NCBI GenBank assembly: GCA_015501595.1
Contig: JADNRX010000480.1
Span: 1-39,334, forward strand
Direction of reading: 5' to 3'
Source of the DNA: Hymenopellis radicata
Lineage: Eukaryota > Basidiomycota > Agaricomycetes > Agaricales > Physalacriaceae
DNA length: 39,334 nucleotides
This document shows positions 9,729 through 20,658 of this stretch, in pieces. Positions within the stretch are counted from its first letter, which is position 1; each line of letters opens with the position of its first letter. The notes under the pieces are model-generated. The model was not told where the DNA came from, made no database searches, and saw nothing but the letters and a program-made list of their open reading frames with translations. The translations under genes were made by a program, and so were the position numbers.

Positions 9729-11503
9729 TTAATCCGTTTCGAGCAGGAATCCACTGATGGCTTGCTTCATGTCCTCCGCCTTCAGTTTCCTTGTCTGCCA
9801 TACCTCACTCCCTAACGTCTTCTCGGAGTCCACCTCCTCTAATATGGGAGGGACTTCGTGGCGCGTAGGTTTAGCTAGTCCTGAGTTCACCCAGACCGGG
9901 AGGGAGACACATGAACTTCCCGTATGCAACGCGCCGCGGCTGCTTCTACTCGTCAGCGTCGTATGACACGCATAACATAAGTGTGGCGTCAGGTGTTGCG
10001 GGTATGGAGATTGTATGGGTGCTTCCTTCGTTCCAGACAGCGTCCGCAAAGAGGTTTTTGATTTCCAGTCTTCAATTCCATCTTGAACCGGACTGAAGGA
10101 AGATCAATTTCATGGACTAGTGCGTACCGAGCAGGCTCACCGCTCACAAAGTATACAAGCGCGAACAGAACCTTGCTTGGGCGCCAGCTTCCCACATGTT
10201 CTCGCTATTGTTGATACGGTGGAAGGATAATCCTTTTCTAACCCGACGATGAATTCTGAAAATGATCAGAGTTTATAATTTGTCGATAAGCTTTGGTCCT
10301 CACCTTTCGTCAAGACTGCTATGTCCTGGGTGCCGCCAGGTATCCTCTCCTTCCTAACAATCTTCAAGCCATGCCACCATGCCCATGCCGCGCACTCTTT
10401 CATGCCGATATCACGAAGAGGCCGTATTATACGTATGGGGTTTGCTAGCCCATTGCCCTGCCATTCTTCTTGAGCTTCTTCTCGGACGACATAACCTGCG
10501 CCTTGGGATATCGAAGATATAAGGGAAATCGATAGAGATGTGAGGGAAGTCCCGAGGACCAAATGTGAGGAGCCGGTTGTACGAGCTGTGTATAGAAGGA
10601 GAAGGCGAACTAGTGTTGGAACCGTACGCGATATTGCGGTCTGAGTGGGCAGGGTAGATAAGAATGAACGTAGCCGAGTTATTGGGTGTATATCTAGCGA
10701 CGAGCCGTTGGATATGTTGGATATTAGGAGATCTACAGCAACCATTATGAGCTGAAGGAAACGTGCCATAGATAGACAGCATACCTTCGTCGGAGAAATC
10801 GACGCTTAGATTCTCAGAGTTCGGTTTTCCGCCCACAGATATCCACCATGACTCATCAAAGGCATCCTCGAGCCGCAGAGGGAGAAATTCCAGTGAGTCA
10901 TACTTGGAAGCCGCTGAGCGCACTTCCTCAGTTCTATCTCGCATCTAGGCTAATCAACTACGGTCTGAGAAGGATAAGAGGCCACGTACATCCGGAAACG
11001 CATTGCATATTTCAACGTAGCATATTCTACCCTTCGGCCATATTGCTTCATTTCGAGGGTGGTCTTTGCCTCCAGTCACGTCCGTCCTTGTAGCGAAGTA
11101 GCTCTGATGAATGAGATCCAGTAGAACGGTCGATCCGACACCGCCAGATAGACCAACGAGAAGGTTACCCGACGCCTTCAATCCTTTCCTGCGAGATCCC
11201 TGAGGTTCATCGTTCACGAAAGGTTCCAATCCTCGTCGAAATTTGAAGGATATCATTGGCGTAAAGCATGCTCTGAAGTCAAGTAAGTAGTTTGCCGTAC
11301 AAGATGAACCATATCGCACTTGCAATATACAGCATGCCGGATAACAATGTTTCCTGTATTTTCTTTACACTTGACACAGTCCCTTGTCTTGTCGAATTTC
11401 GGGCGGCCTACGACGCCTTAGTATTCATAAAATCCGGAACTGAACGACTCGTACGCTTCATAAGAGCATCCGTCTCAGTAGCAGGATTTCCGCACGACGA
11501 CAT
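9729..11503 (-). CDS. NCS2: Cytoplasmic tRNA 2-thiolation protein 2 (NCS2/CTU2)
   Basis: Exons (reverse order) are 11503-11455, 11416-11320, 11272-10990, 10944-10785, 10732-10304, 10255-10141 and 10092-9729, giving 498 residues. With NCS6/CTU1 this protein thiolates wobble uridine (U34) in tRNA Lys, Glu and Gln in the cytosol, using sulfur relayed by URM1. The N-terminus MSSCGNP leads to a DCVKCKE...YCKACF zinc-binding pair, then FKFRRGLEP and the PP-loop-like LVGLSGGVGSTVLLDL. Later blocks are GSSHLVLGTSLTSL, IRIIRPLRDIGMKECAAW, EFIVGLEKDYPSTVSTIA, ACILCER and HLCYACHTTL, all typical of the family. The first intron is only 38 bp, but a 39 bp intron occurs elsewhere in the window. The gene lies 105 bp downstream of the FAD oxidoreductase on the same strand. 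Confidence 0.93.
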
Positions 11504-11608
11504 GGTAGTTGAAGACAAAAATTGAAACTGATCGATTGATCGGACTTTGCGGACTTGCCTCCGTGTGCTTCTCTACAGTGACGACTCTGCCACTATTCAT
11601 AGCATTAT

Positions 11609-13314
11609 CTACAAGCGCATGTCCTCGTCGGTGTCGGCCTTGGCACCCCACGACGGCCAAACAACGGCGGCATGCATGTCCTCTACCCCGTCATACTTGA
11701 CTCCAACAACGCCTTGCGATTGATACACACCCTTTGTCTGGTTTCCCAAGTTAGCTCGCGCGATGAATGACTTCAAATCTCAGCTTACAATTCCTAGAGA
11801 CACCTTGATCGCAGGGAGACTAGGCGTATAGTCATCAAGCGGCTCTCCTTCCCCTCTGACCAACTTCAAAATATTGCGCGCAGCGACTTCGGTTTGGTAA
11901 TACGCCGTGTGCCCCGCTTGGATGGCGCCAAAGGCATCTGCACAATCTCCGACGACAAAGATGTGCGGATACGGAGTCGTAGGTTGAGCTTCAGTCGATT
12001 CCTTAGGCTGTGACTTCGACTCGGCTAATGTCGTATTGTCAAGCTGGTCTTCCAGTTCTTCAACATCTCGACTCCGTGGCTGTATACTCAGCTGCATTGT
12101 TCTTAAGACGCGAGCCAGGCCATCCTCGGGGTTGACAGTTAAAGGATCCATATCCTTTAGCATGTCAGTGTGCGGACGCTGGCCCGTGCAGAGCATCTGG
12201 AGACGGTCAGCTCCGGTGTTCCCTTCCATAGTTCAGCGTCGGCACGTACTATAAGGTCAGCTGCAATCTCTCGCCCACTCAAAGTCCTGACAACTCGTTG
12301 GCCCTTCTCATTCAACTTCGGTGGTTTCTTCCTGGCTGATGCAAGATCGAGTCGTTCGCCCAGTATCGTATCGATACCCACAGTCTCCAATGTTTTCAGA
12401 ACTAGGACTTGTAAGAACATAAACGAATGGAAGACAAATTGAGACCTACTTTCATAATGCATCTCTTCGTCAAACTTTGGCAAAAGTCTCCGCCGAGAAT
12501 GAAGCAGCGTGATATCCTTTTCAGGATACAGAGCGTTGATGTCGGTCGCAAATTCTACGTGCAATTAGCCAGGCTCTCAGATTCGTGAAGAGAACAACAC
12601 TCACGGACACCCAAAGCGCCGCCGCCAACGACCAGAACGCTTCCTGCTTTCTTGACAACCTTCTGTTTTTCTTTGAGCCAATCCATGGATTCGGGCTTGG
12701 CGCCGTGGAATTCCGAAGAGCCCCATAGGTTTAGTGGGTCGGGAAGAAGTGAACCAAGCGCATAAATAGCATAGTCGTACTCGAGGGAGGTCGTTGTAAT
12801 ACCGTGCTCCGGGAAGGCGCGCGAAAGCGTGATGAATTTGGGGTTGAAAGCCGTGACATGGGCATGCAGAGTCAAATGGGGGTGTTCAGTGCCCGGAGGA
12901 AGTTGGAAGATGTTGTTAATAGGGATGACTGAAGAGCACATGCATGAGTGATATGAGCAGCACGCGTAACAGTAGCACTCACATGCTTTATGTTCATGCC
13001 CAGGAAGAACAGCAAGTCGGGGAAGAATATAAGCATCTAAACAAGCTATTCGCAACGCGTTTCCAAGACGAGCAGATAAACCTACGATTGGCGTGCCTAC
13101 CAGATCATAAGTTAGCTGTTCGCCGTGAAAGTCATAAAGCACCTACGTGTTGCGGTCAACAACGACTACCCTCCAGCCTTTCGGGAGCCCATTAGCGAGG
13201 AGATTAGCTGCTCGAGCACCTGTAAAAAAAGCGTTATCAGACTTGGTGCTGCGCACGGCGCGAGTATTACTAGCCTCCGTAAGCTGCACCGAGGATGAGG
13301 ATAGTTTTCTGCAT
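11609..13314 (-). CDS. AIF/FSP1 (AMID)-like FAD-dependent oxidoreductase
   Basis: Exons (reverse order) are 13314-13275, 13219-13147, 13096-13086, 13036-12983, 12928-12605, 12554-12450, 12407-12250, 12196-11789 and 11737-11609, giving 433 residues. It begins with an FAD-binding dinucleotide fold, MQKTILILGAAYGG. A second, NAD(P)H-binding fold (SVLVVGGGALGV) lies mid-protein. The C-terminal FAD motif is HIFVVGDCADAFGAIQAGH. The TGQRPHTD segment also fits pyridine nucleotide-disulphide oxidoreductases of the AIFM2/FSP1 type. These transfer electrons from NAD(P)H to quinones; location here is unknown, and no targeting peptide is visible. Intron 1 uses an apparent GC-AG pair (GCTAGT donor at 13274), the only join that keeps the frame. 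Exon 3 is an 11-base microexon. Confidence 0.88.
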
Positions 13315-14167
13315 GTTCAATGCGGGGAGAAGTGGGACCATCAAGCTTCGAATTTTTATCAGATAAAAGGCGATCGTGTCGGCCGATACTTCATCCTTAT
13401 CTCCTCGTTCCTGGCGTTTATCCCGGGCCAAGATCACCGAGGGAAACGCTGGGGAACGCAACAGGGGACCGGTCGATTACGACCACTCGGATCCCGGGCC
13501 CGGCAGGGTTACCCCGATCACTGATGGCGGGGGTCACCTTTTTTGGGTACACCCCATTTGGGGAACCGCCTTCTGGGCACATATCCTCCTTATTTACACT
13601 GTAAAGTAGTCCTACCACTGTTATTTGAGAAAATTTCTAAGAGCATTGAAAGTTAAGTCATAGTTGAACCAGATCCTCCCCTAAATGTGTTGATTAAGTA
13701 TGTGTGGAGGTCACCATGAGTCCATTTGTGGCGCACTCAGGTGAAAATGTAATTTTGCCCTACAGAGAACATTCTGTGTCGGCATGATCCCAAAATCACT
13801 CTTTAAGCATCACTGAATAATACATAACAGGAAAAGTAGGTATCTAGGTACAATAGCTCTCTAAAGGATGACAATTGTGAGTGAAATACTACAACCCCCC
13901 ACCTCGGCAGTGCGACTTGGCCAATTTCGGAAGAATTCGTGCTCGGGACTTCCATTTCGAGTCAGGTTCCCGCCGTGACATCATTTTCCCATCAATGATC
14001 CCACTAACCCTGGATCTGAGTGGTCGTAATCGACCTATGACTCGAACGCAACCTTGCGCAACGCGTTTCACACGAGGCACTGAGGCTCAGGCAGCAGATT
14101 CGAGCTTTATCGAAAAAACTAACTCAGCTTCGAGATAACATGATGAAGAACATTCATTGAGTCTAAG
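13315..14167. other. Intergenic region between the FAD oxidoreductase and the hydrolase pseudogene
   Basis: No supported gene was found. The part next to 13314 must contain the oxidoreductase promoter. A GC-rich block at 13480-13580 (CCCGGGCCCGG and GGGGTCACC patches) stands out from the AT-rich stretch at 13600-13880. No repeat family or tRNA was recognised. Confidence 0.35.
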
Positions 14168-15318
14168 TTACTCGCCCATAATCTCAACAACACATTCAAC
14201 AAAGTCCTCTGGCGCGTCATAATGTGCCTAGAAATGTCACCATAGAAGCACTGATTGAAATTTAAGAAACTCACAAAATGATTAGCCTTGGCAAGCTCTA
14301 CAAACGTGATGACACGAGCGTGGCCGCCATCCGCAACAACCTGCTTATAGTTCCTCTCCAATTCAATGAACGCCCAAATCATATACCATGCAGTACTCGT
14401 GCACCCAATAACAGTCATCGTCACGAGCGGGAGCACCATCTCCGGGTCGAACAACGCGGTCTGTGCTTGCTCCCTAAGCATCTCCTTGATTGGCGGATAA
14501 GAAGCTGTCCCAGCCTCAGCGCCAGTCATCGTGGCTTTGAGATCCATGAAACGAGCCAGTTCCTCTGCTGACATTCGCTCTAGAGTTGGGCGTACGCCGT
14601 CACCAGAGAAATTCACGCCGGAAGCCTGGCGAGATTGTAGATCGGGGTGGTCAAAATACATGCTGAAGTGCATGTCGATGGTGGACATGAGATCCGATTC
14701 CGACGTGGTACGGGGAGGCCTCGGATTGTGTTGTCCTTCGACTTATGGTATGTCGAAGCCATACGCGACCAGAGGAGAGTCTGTGCTCGGATAAGTAGGC
14801 AAAGGGAACAGGAGACTGGGAACGAACCATAAATGATCAATTTCTGCAAGTAAAGTCCAATCCTGTCGTAGTTCTCTGGAGCTACAATGTCCCTCTGCCC
14901 GAATAATGACAGTGTCGTTGAGATCCCCATGGACCAACCAATCATATGGAGGCTGTGTTCCGTGAACGGTCCCAGATTGTCAAGCACCCAAACAAGCAGA
15001 TTCGCGACATCGCGCGCAAGAACCTTCAAAAATGCATTGTTCCCGGCTGCTAAATTGCCTATATCCACGGCGGAATGTTCAGATGTCGCACCGTAGCTTC
15101 GGCGGCTGATGGCCACGCCGGTTGAACAAGGGAATTAGAGGTTCAACGATTCTACGACAAGGCCTCGTAAGTAGTGTTACGCCGGGGAATTATCTTGAGT
15201 CGGCACCTTCGTTGAATAGTGTGCCATGAAAGATTATGAGAGTCTTGTAATCCTGGCCATGGATAGGGCCGCTGTCGGTAAATCGAGTCCCCTCAGCGTC
15301 AATAGTTGCAATAGGCAT
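14168..15318 (-). pseudogene. Alpha/beta hydrolase pseudogene, paralogue of the adjacent gene
   Basis: Exons match the neighbouring gene one for one: 15318-15207, 15151-14828, 14780-14275 and 14227-14168. Intron 1 has the same length (55 bp) in both. The protein starts MPIATIDAEGTRFTDSG and keeps the GWSMG nucleophile elbow, FDHPDLQSRQ and a C-terminal NHF(A)HYDAPEDFVE block with the catalytic histidine. It is broken. In exon 2 a one-base deletion (tcgtt-gaa against tcattcgag) shifts the frame into a TAA, and a later 14-base loss restores it. In exon 3 the codon after FDIP is TAA. Intact splice sites suggest fairly recent decay after a tandem duplication. Confidence 0.8.
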
Positions 15319-15680
15319 GGTGGTGGTTCTGGGAGCCTTCTGGTCCCATGTCGCGCTTTTAGAGCAGAAACAACGACATGCAGACACAGAAGAATTATGC
15401 ACTCCTGAGTTTCAAGCGGTTAAATCGGCCTCCATTACCGCCCATGGACGGTCAGCGTACTCCTTCGTCCCGTGGTGGAGGATGCTTCTAGAAGTATTAT
15501 CTCCAAACGCACGCGGCCTTGGAGTGCATGGGGTCGAATCTCAAGGATACAGAAACATTAGAGTACACAGACGTGTTAGATACGCACTGTACCTGATCAT
15601 GACGCACATTCTGGAGTCCATTTTACGCTCTTCACATTTCTGTTTGCTGCATTCCTGATCCGAAGGAGCCCAAATATATA
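15319..15680. other. Spacer between the two hydrolase copies; no gene seen
   Basis: No supported coding sequence. It should contain the former promoter of the pseudogene and the 3' end region of the intact copy. Confidence 0.35.
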
Positions 15681-16862
15681 TTAATCTTTAATAACTTTTG
15701 CCACACAACCCACAAAGTCCTCTGGCGCGTCGTGATGTACCTGAGCAAAAGTGAGATGAGGCATTGGCAGCGAATCAAAAGCTGGACTCACAAAATGATT
15801 TGCATTGGTGAGCTCAACGAAAGTGATAGGCCGTACCTTCACACCTCGTTCAGTGAACTCCTTATGTCTTCGCTCCAACTCAATGAACGCCCACAGTAAG
15901 AACCACGACGTATGCATACACCCAATAGCTGTAATCGTCACCGACGGAAGTACCAAGTCCGGATTGAACAACGCGGTATTGGCCTGTTCTCTCAGCATGT
16001 GCTGTATTGGTGGATACGGAACAGCTCCTGCGTCTGCACCAGTCGCCGCTGCTTTAGACTCCATGACTCGTGCTATGTACTCTGGGGTCATGCGCGCCAT
16101 AGTAGGGCGCGTGCCATTACGAGAGAAATTTACACCCGAGGGCTGGCGCGACTGTAGATCAGGGTGATCAAAGTACAGGCTGAGATACATGTTGATGTTG
16201 TCCGAGTACTCTTGGATAGTCGGGAACGAACGATCAAGGAAGGGATTGTATAGACCTTCGAAAGTCGGTATGTCGAAGCCAAACGCGGTCAGAGAAGAGT
16301 CTGGGATATAAATCAGTCATACGCTGAGAGGAATGGGGCAGGGAACAGACCATGTAGAACTAGCTTCTCGAGGTAACGTCCAATCCTCGCGTACGTTTCT
16401 GGTGAGACAATGTCTCTTTGTCCGAGCAACGATAGCGTTGTCGAAGTGCCCATTGACCAGCTGAGCATAGACAGACTGTGTTCTTCGAAGGGCCCAAGAT
16501 TGTCGAGCACCCAGATAAGGAGATTGGCGACATCCCGCGCAAGGACTTTGAGGAATTCGTCGCGTCCTTCCGCCAAATTCGCGATGTCACTTGCCGAATG
16601 CTCCAAGGTTTCACCATAGCTCCGGCGGCTCACGTTTATAACGCGAATACCCTGCTTGTTGAATGAAGGAACCAAAGGCTCGAATGATTCTAAGATATAG
16701 CGAGTGAGCGAGAATGGAATGAAGGTGCTGGATCTCATGGTCACCTCTATTGAATATCGTCCCATGGAACATGAGAAGAGTCTTGTAGTCCTGTCCGTGA
16801 ATAATCCCGCTATCTGTGAACGCGTATTGTGTCCCTTCAGCGTCGATGGTCGCAACTATCAT
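15681..16862 (-). CDS. Alpha/beta hydrolase fold protein
   Basis: Exons (reverse order) are 16862-16745, 16689-16351, 16300-15792 and 15740-15681, giving 341 residues. The start MIVATIDAEGTQYAFTDSG is conserved in the paralogue. The chain shows LLMFHGT (oxyanion region), VSRRSYGETLEH, the nucleophile elbow LSWSMG with Ser at about residue 118, and a C-terminal NANHFVHHDAPEDFV with the catalytic His. No signal peptide is visible, so the protein is probably cytosolic. Substrate unknown; the fold covers esterases, epoxide hydrolases and others. It is the intact member of a tandem pair. An upstream in-frame start at 16943 is possible but would add residues the paralogue lacks. Confidence 0.87.
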
Positions 16863-17416
16863 CGTGATAGTACTGGTGAGAACGCTGATCGGGGGTTGCC
16901 CGAAGAAAGGCACTGTAATGTTACCGTGCCTTTTGACCCTCAAGCTTCGAAAGTAAGCTCATAGATAGCCTCGCTGCTGTTCCTCATTCTTCTTCTTCTT
17001 CATTGCAGGAGAGCGAAAAAACTGTTTGTCTATGGTCACTCTTTGCCGTCAATGCCGGCATTGGGAGTCGATCAACAATTACAGTAAAATCAACGAAAGG
17101 CTGGAGCTCATATATATCATAAGCAGGCAAGTGCATAGTAGAAAGTGTTGATATGGTACACGATGCAAGAGACGGTCAATTATATAAATGATAGTCCCGC
17201 CACGCGAGGATGCCCTAGCAGCGCCGCTAACTTACTGTAAGTCTATATCCTCCTGTTCAGCATGAGCACGGGACGCTCGCCGTAAGTGCATCGGGACTCC
17301 ATGACTCAGTGCTACCCGCGCTCAGTCGTGCTACTGAGTGCATTTGGTCCGATTCGTGCGCTACTCGCATCACAGCCGACGAACCACTCGGCTCTCCTTC
17401 ACTGGAGGACTTCTTA
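16863..17416. other. Upstream region of the hydrolase; no gene seen
   Basis: No supported gene. TATA-like stretches occur at about 17110-17120 and 17180-17190, and a CT-rich tract (ttcttcttcttcttc) at about 16987-17001. Open frames at 17286-17548 show no family features. Confidence 0.3.
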
Positions 17417-18112
17417 TTACCGAACGAGAGGGAGGGCTATCACAGACCATGCGATGAGAATTCCAAATTTGAAGCCAACTGGGAATCGGATGCAATGATC
17501 AGTAACGCCAGAGTTGCGAGAGTGATAGGCACCGACGTTCATCCTTAGCACCAAAGAGAATTGTGCGAACGGCGCTAGAGATATCGTAGAACGACGCAAG
17601 GAAGCGAGACTGGCCCAATCTAAGAAGCCACAGATCAGAGCTGAGTAGAAGTAGTGATAGAGTGATTGACATATGTGCTTCCTGGTGAAGTCGACCTGGA
17701 AAGCCAAGCTAAGCAGAGAGTAGAACAAGCTCATGGATAGATAAGCGATCAGAACAGAAATCAGCCGGACGCGGATGAGACTGGCGGCTGTCAGCTTTGC
17801 CTCATTGTACGAGTAGCCAGATGTTCAGGAAGAAAAAGGATATAATGGAGAGGTAGATGAGGCCGACGAAGTTCATTGCAGCGGCCGACGGGGATGTCGA
17901 AGGGGGCAACTGAGGTTAACGAGGGTAAATGATTGGTTTCTATTTGGCCTGGGGAGCCGATATGGGGCCATAGTCGACACCTGCGCTGTCGAGCTTCGTA
18001 GACGCGTTGGCGTTGACTGAGCAAAACATTAGCGTCAAGATATAAGTGACAGACAAGCCTATATACCAACAATAGCAATCCGAGCCTTCTTCTCCCGGAT
18101 CAACGTACCCAT
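17417..18112 (-). pseudogene. Decayed SNG1/DUF3533-type membrane protein gene
   Basis: Pieces of one membrane protein family appear in order but in different frames. They are a YGPISAPQA segment near 17950, MNFVGLIYLSIISFFFLNIW from 17876, SLIRVRLISVLIAYLSMSLF running into SLLSLAFQVDFTRK (about 17690-17800), FYDISSAVRTILFGAKDE near 17540-17590, and FKFGILIAWSVIALPL near 17420-17470. This order matches the C-terminal half of DUF3533 proteins such as yeast SNG1 (nitrosoguanidine resistance), which are multi-pass plasma-membrane proteins. The conserved stretch between the AFQVDF and ISSAVRT blocks is missing. Stops and frame changes separate the pieces, and no set of introns I tried joins them. 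The N-terminal half is not recognisable. Confidence 0.55.
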
Positions 18113-18400
18113 GGCAGCCTCGAGACCAGTTTGTCCGCTCCAGTGTATGGTGCTTGAAGAGGAAGATGCAAGTACACCTAGTTGGTTGGTTGTAAGGGTT
18201 GCGCTTTAGCCTATGGATTGCGCAGGAAGAGACTGGGGAGAAAAGGCTTATTTCCCTCAAAATCATATGAGGCAGGAAGAGGTCAAGTCCGAACAAAATT
18301 TAAACAGGAAGGAAGGTAGGTACAGAGGAACGCCGGCGGCAGAGTGCAGGAACAAAATATGGCGTAGGCACAGCCACAGACCTTGGTATCAGCAACGCTC

Positions 18401-19588
18401 ATGGCGGCGTATTTTTTTGCTTCGCCCATTGATGTTGATATCAAGTTGGACGACGAGGAAGCCCGGAAACAAGTCCAACTCAAAGGCGCCAAAGATAAGC
18501 TTAGTTCCGCGCCCGTCTACTACGACGGCGAGCCCGTCAGCGGTCAGGTTCGTACGACGGCGCTCGGCATACGTGGCCCTCTTCTAACATTCATTCTGCC
18601 AGATAGCTATCCGCGTCCGAGATAGCAAACGCACGACCCACGAAGGCATCAAGGTCGAGTTTGTCGGGAGCATAGGTACGTGAGTGGCACGCCCGCGGAC
18701 GCGACACTGACGGCGCCAGAGCTGTTCTACGACCGGGGGCACCACCATGAATTCCTGTCCTTGTCGCAGGAGCTCGCGGCGCCCGGTGAAATGCGGCAGG
18801 CACAGAGCTACGACTTTAACTTTAAGAATGTTGAGAAGCAGTTTGAGAGCTACCGTGGGGTCAATGTTAAGCTCCGGTAAGTGGGCATCCACATTCAAGT
18901 TGACGCGTAACTGAGAGATGTACAGCTACTTTATACGAGTTTCGATATCACGACGACTGGCCGACGTGACGAAAGAACGCGACTTATGGGTTCATTCATA
19001 CCGCATGCCGCCGGATACAAATAATTCGATCAAGATGGAAGTCGGCATTGAAGACTGTCTACATATTGAGTTTGAGTACAACAAGTCCAAGTAAGTCGCG
19101 CTTTTGCCTGCGAAGCCCTCGCTAAGATTACCTTGAGATACCACCTAAAGGACGTTATCGTAGGCAAGATATTCTTCCTACTCGTCCGCATCAAAATCAA
19201 ACATATGGAACTTTCTATCGTCCGACGAGAAACAACAGGAACACCTCCCAACCAGTATAACGAGAGTGAAACCTTGACTAAATTTGAGATAATGGACGGG
19301 GCTCCCGTACGAGGTATGCGGCCCATCTCTTGTGACGCGACTCTTCTTTAGCATTGTACAGGCGAAACGATTCCCATTCGGCTATTCCTTGGAGGCTTCG
19401 ATCTGACACCGACATTCCGTGACGTGAACAAGAAGTTCAGTGTACGGTACTACTTAAATCTCGTACTTGTGGACGAGGAAAACCGGCGATACTTTAAGCA
19501 ACAGGAAATTACGATCTTCAGGATACCAGAGGTCAGCATTGCTCGTCGTTTCACTATCGCCATGCTCATTGTTTGGATAAAGAACTAG
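18401..19588 (+). CDS. VPS26: Retromer subunit VPS26
   Basis: Exons are 18401-18547, 18603-18675, 18720-18876, 18926-19090, 19138-19313 and 19362-19588, giving 314 residues. VPS26 is the arrestin-like subunit of retromer, which with VPS35 and VPS29 returns cargo from endosomes to the trans-Golgi. Diagnostic blocks are MAAYFFASPIDVDIKLDDEE, KRTTHEGIKVEFVGSIELFYDRG, FEFLSL-like HHEFLSLSQELA, the block around [70 protein letters not shown] and KFSVRYYLNLVLVDEENRRY. All are near the family norm. The last residues (after EITIFRIPE) are less certain, because the frame simply reads on to TAG at 19588 and an intron there is possible. Confidence 0.95.
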
Positions 19589-19894
19589 GGTGGTTTTCTA
19601 TCTACTTGCATCTCATTGTATATCTATTGCATTCTAGGAATCTACATTGTTATCCACTCGAGGTCGGCAAAGTTGTATTCTCTGGGAGGCCTAACGGTGG
19701 AAATGCGCTCCAGAAATCGTCCTTGGCGAAAGTGCTCAAAATCGATCAGGACGAGCCATCCAAGGTAGACCAGTGTGGAAAGCTTGGAACACTGCGACGG
19801 TTAGGCGAGCGAGCGCTGCTTAGCTCGGAAGGCTTGAGATTGACCAAGGACGCCTGGCAATCACACTATAATAATACTTATCTGGTTCTGTACG

Positions 19895-20069
19895 AAAGGT
19901 GACAGGTGACTGGCGCAGGACAGTTGTCCATTATAATGCGCCTTGGGAAGGAGAAGACATCTCGGGAGTGCCTGCGGAAGGACTTTGACGGTGACTTGAC
20001 CATGCGTGTACGATAGGACTAATCAACCAGTGCCGAACAAGCAAGGAAGGAGCTTGCAGTTGAATGCCC
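19895..20069 (+). repeat. Direct repeat copy 1 (~170 bp)
   Basis: This segment begins AAAGGTGACAGGTG and matches 22751-22920 closely over its whole length, with a few substitutions and small indels. The two copies bracket the 2OG-Fe(II) oxygenase gene in the same orientation. No coding content or transposon ends are evident. Confidence 0.8.
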
Positions 20070-20122
20070 CAATGATCATTGTACATATTTTACATTGTTC
20101 GTATTGAGCTCTCGTTAACCTT

Positions 20123-20190
20123 CCATGATTTGACCTTCGCCGTGCGTCCAGTCCCTGTGCCAATCAAAGTGGCCGCCCTCCTTGTAGACG
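20123..20190 (-). pseudogene. 68 bp fragment of the 2OG-Fe(II) oxygenase gene
   Basis: This stretch is a near-copy of 21500-21565 inside the oxygenase gene, in the same orientation. The copied part encodes the metal-binding HFDWHRDS region (H-x-D). Matching sequence ends on both sides, so the rest of the copied gene is gone. Confidence 0.75.
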
Positions 20191-20473
20191 ACTTAACGCA
20201 GGCCGCCAGCGGGACGATCGTGAGGGGGGGTGCGTATACCCACTAAAAACTTAGGCTGCCTTACCCATTGGGCAAGCAGAGCTCCCTCATCCCGTAACGT
20301 ACCGGACCAAGTGTTGGTCACCGTGCGCACAGATAGAGCGGAGCTTCCGAAACGAGCTACCAAAGTCATTCGACAGTCAACTCGAATTCTTTCATCAATC
20401 CTCTGTCTCCACAAGTTCTCAATGTGTCAAGTCGAGGTGTTCTGAGTTTGGCCGCAGACTTGTGTGCCATTGC

Positions 20474-20580
20474 CTGAGGAGGTGATCTGATGAGGTAAGG
20501 TCAGAGAGGTGAGGTGGTAAGGTCAGAGAGGTGAGGTGAGGCAGAGGTGAGGTGAGACGAGGTGGAGGAGAGGAGAGGTT
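20474..20580 (+). repeat. Purine-rich AGGTG/GAGAGG tandem-like tract
   Basis: Irregular repeats of GAGGTGAGGTGGTAAGGTCA-type units make the + strand almost free of C and T other than single T bases. Likely replication slippage. Lies just past the 3' end of the oxygenase gene. Confidence 0.7.
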
Positions 20581-20658
20581 GTATTTGAATCCCTAAACAA
20601 TACAATTTCCTAAATGTTACGAAAAGATGAAAAAGAGATTAGCACTCTTCATGTGGCG

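Larger units (their letters stand above)
19589..20658. other. Repeat-bearing region between VPS26 and the oxygenase gene
   Basis: No intact gene. It contains one copy of a ~170 bp direct repeat (19895-20069), a 68 bp fragment of the neighbouring oxygenase gene (20123-20190) and a purine-rich tract (20474-20580). The frame at 19573-19902 shows no recognisable family. Confidence 0.5.

Noticed and set aside
17286..17548. Two overlapping + strand frames of 70-79 codons
   Set aside because: Composition is not protein-like, and the region lies beside the DUF3533 remnant on the other strand.
18213..18587. 124-codon frame overlapping the VPS26 start
   Set aside because: It is out of frame with VPS26 exon 1, which is strongly supported.
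19573..19902. 109-codon frame after VPS26
   Set aside because: The first bases are the tail of VPS26 in another frame; no family features, and a C-terminal extension of VPS26 through it would need unsupported splicing.
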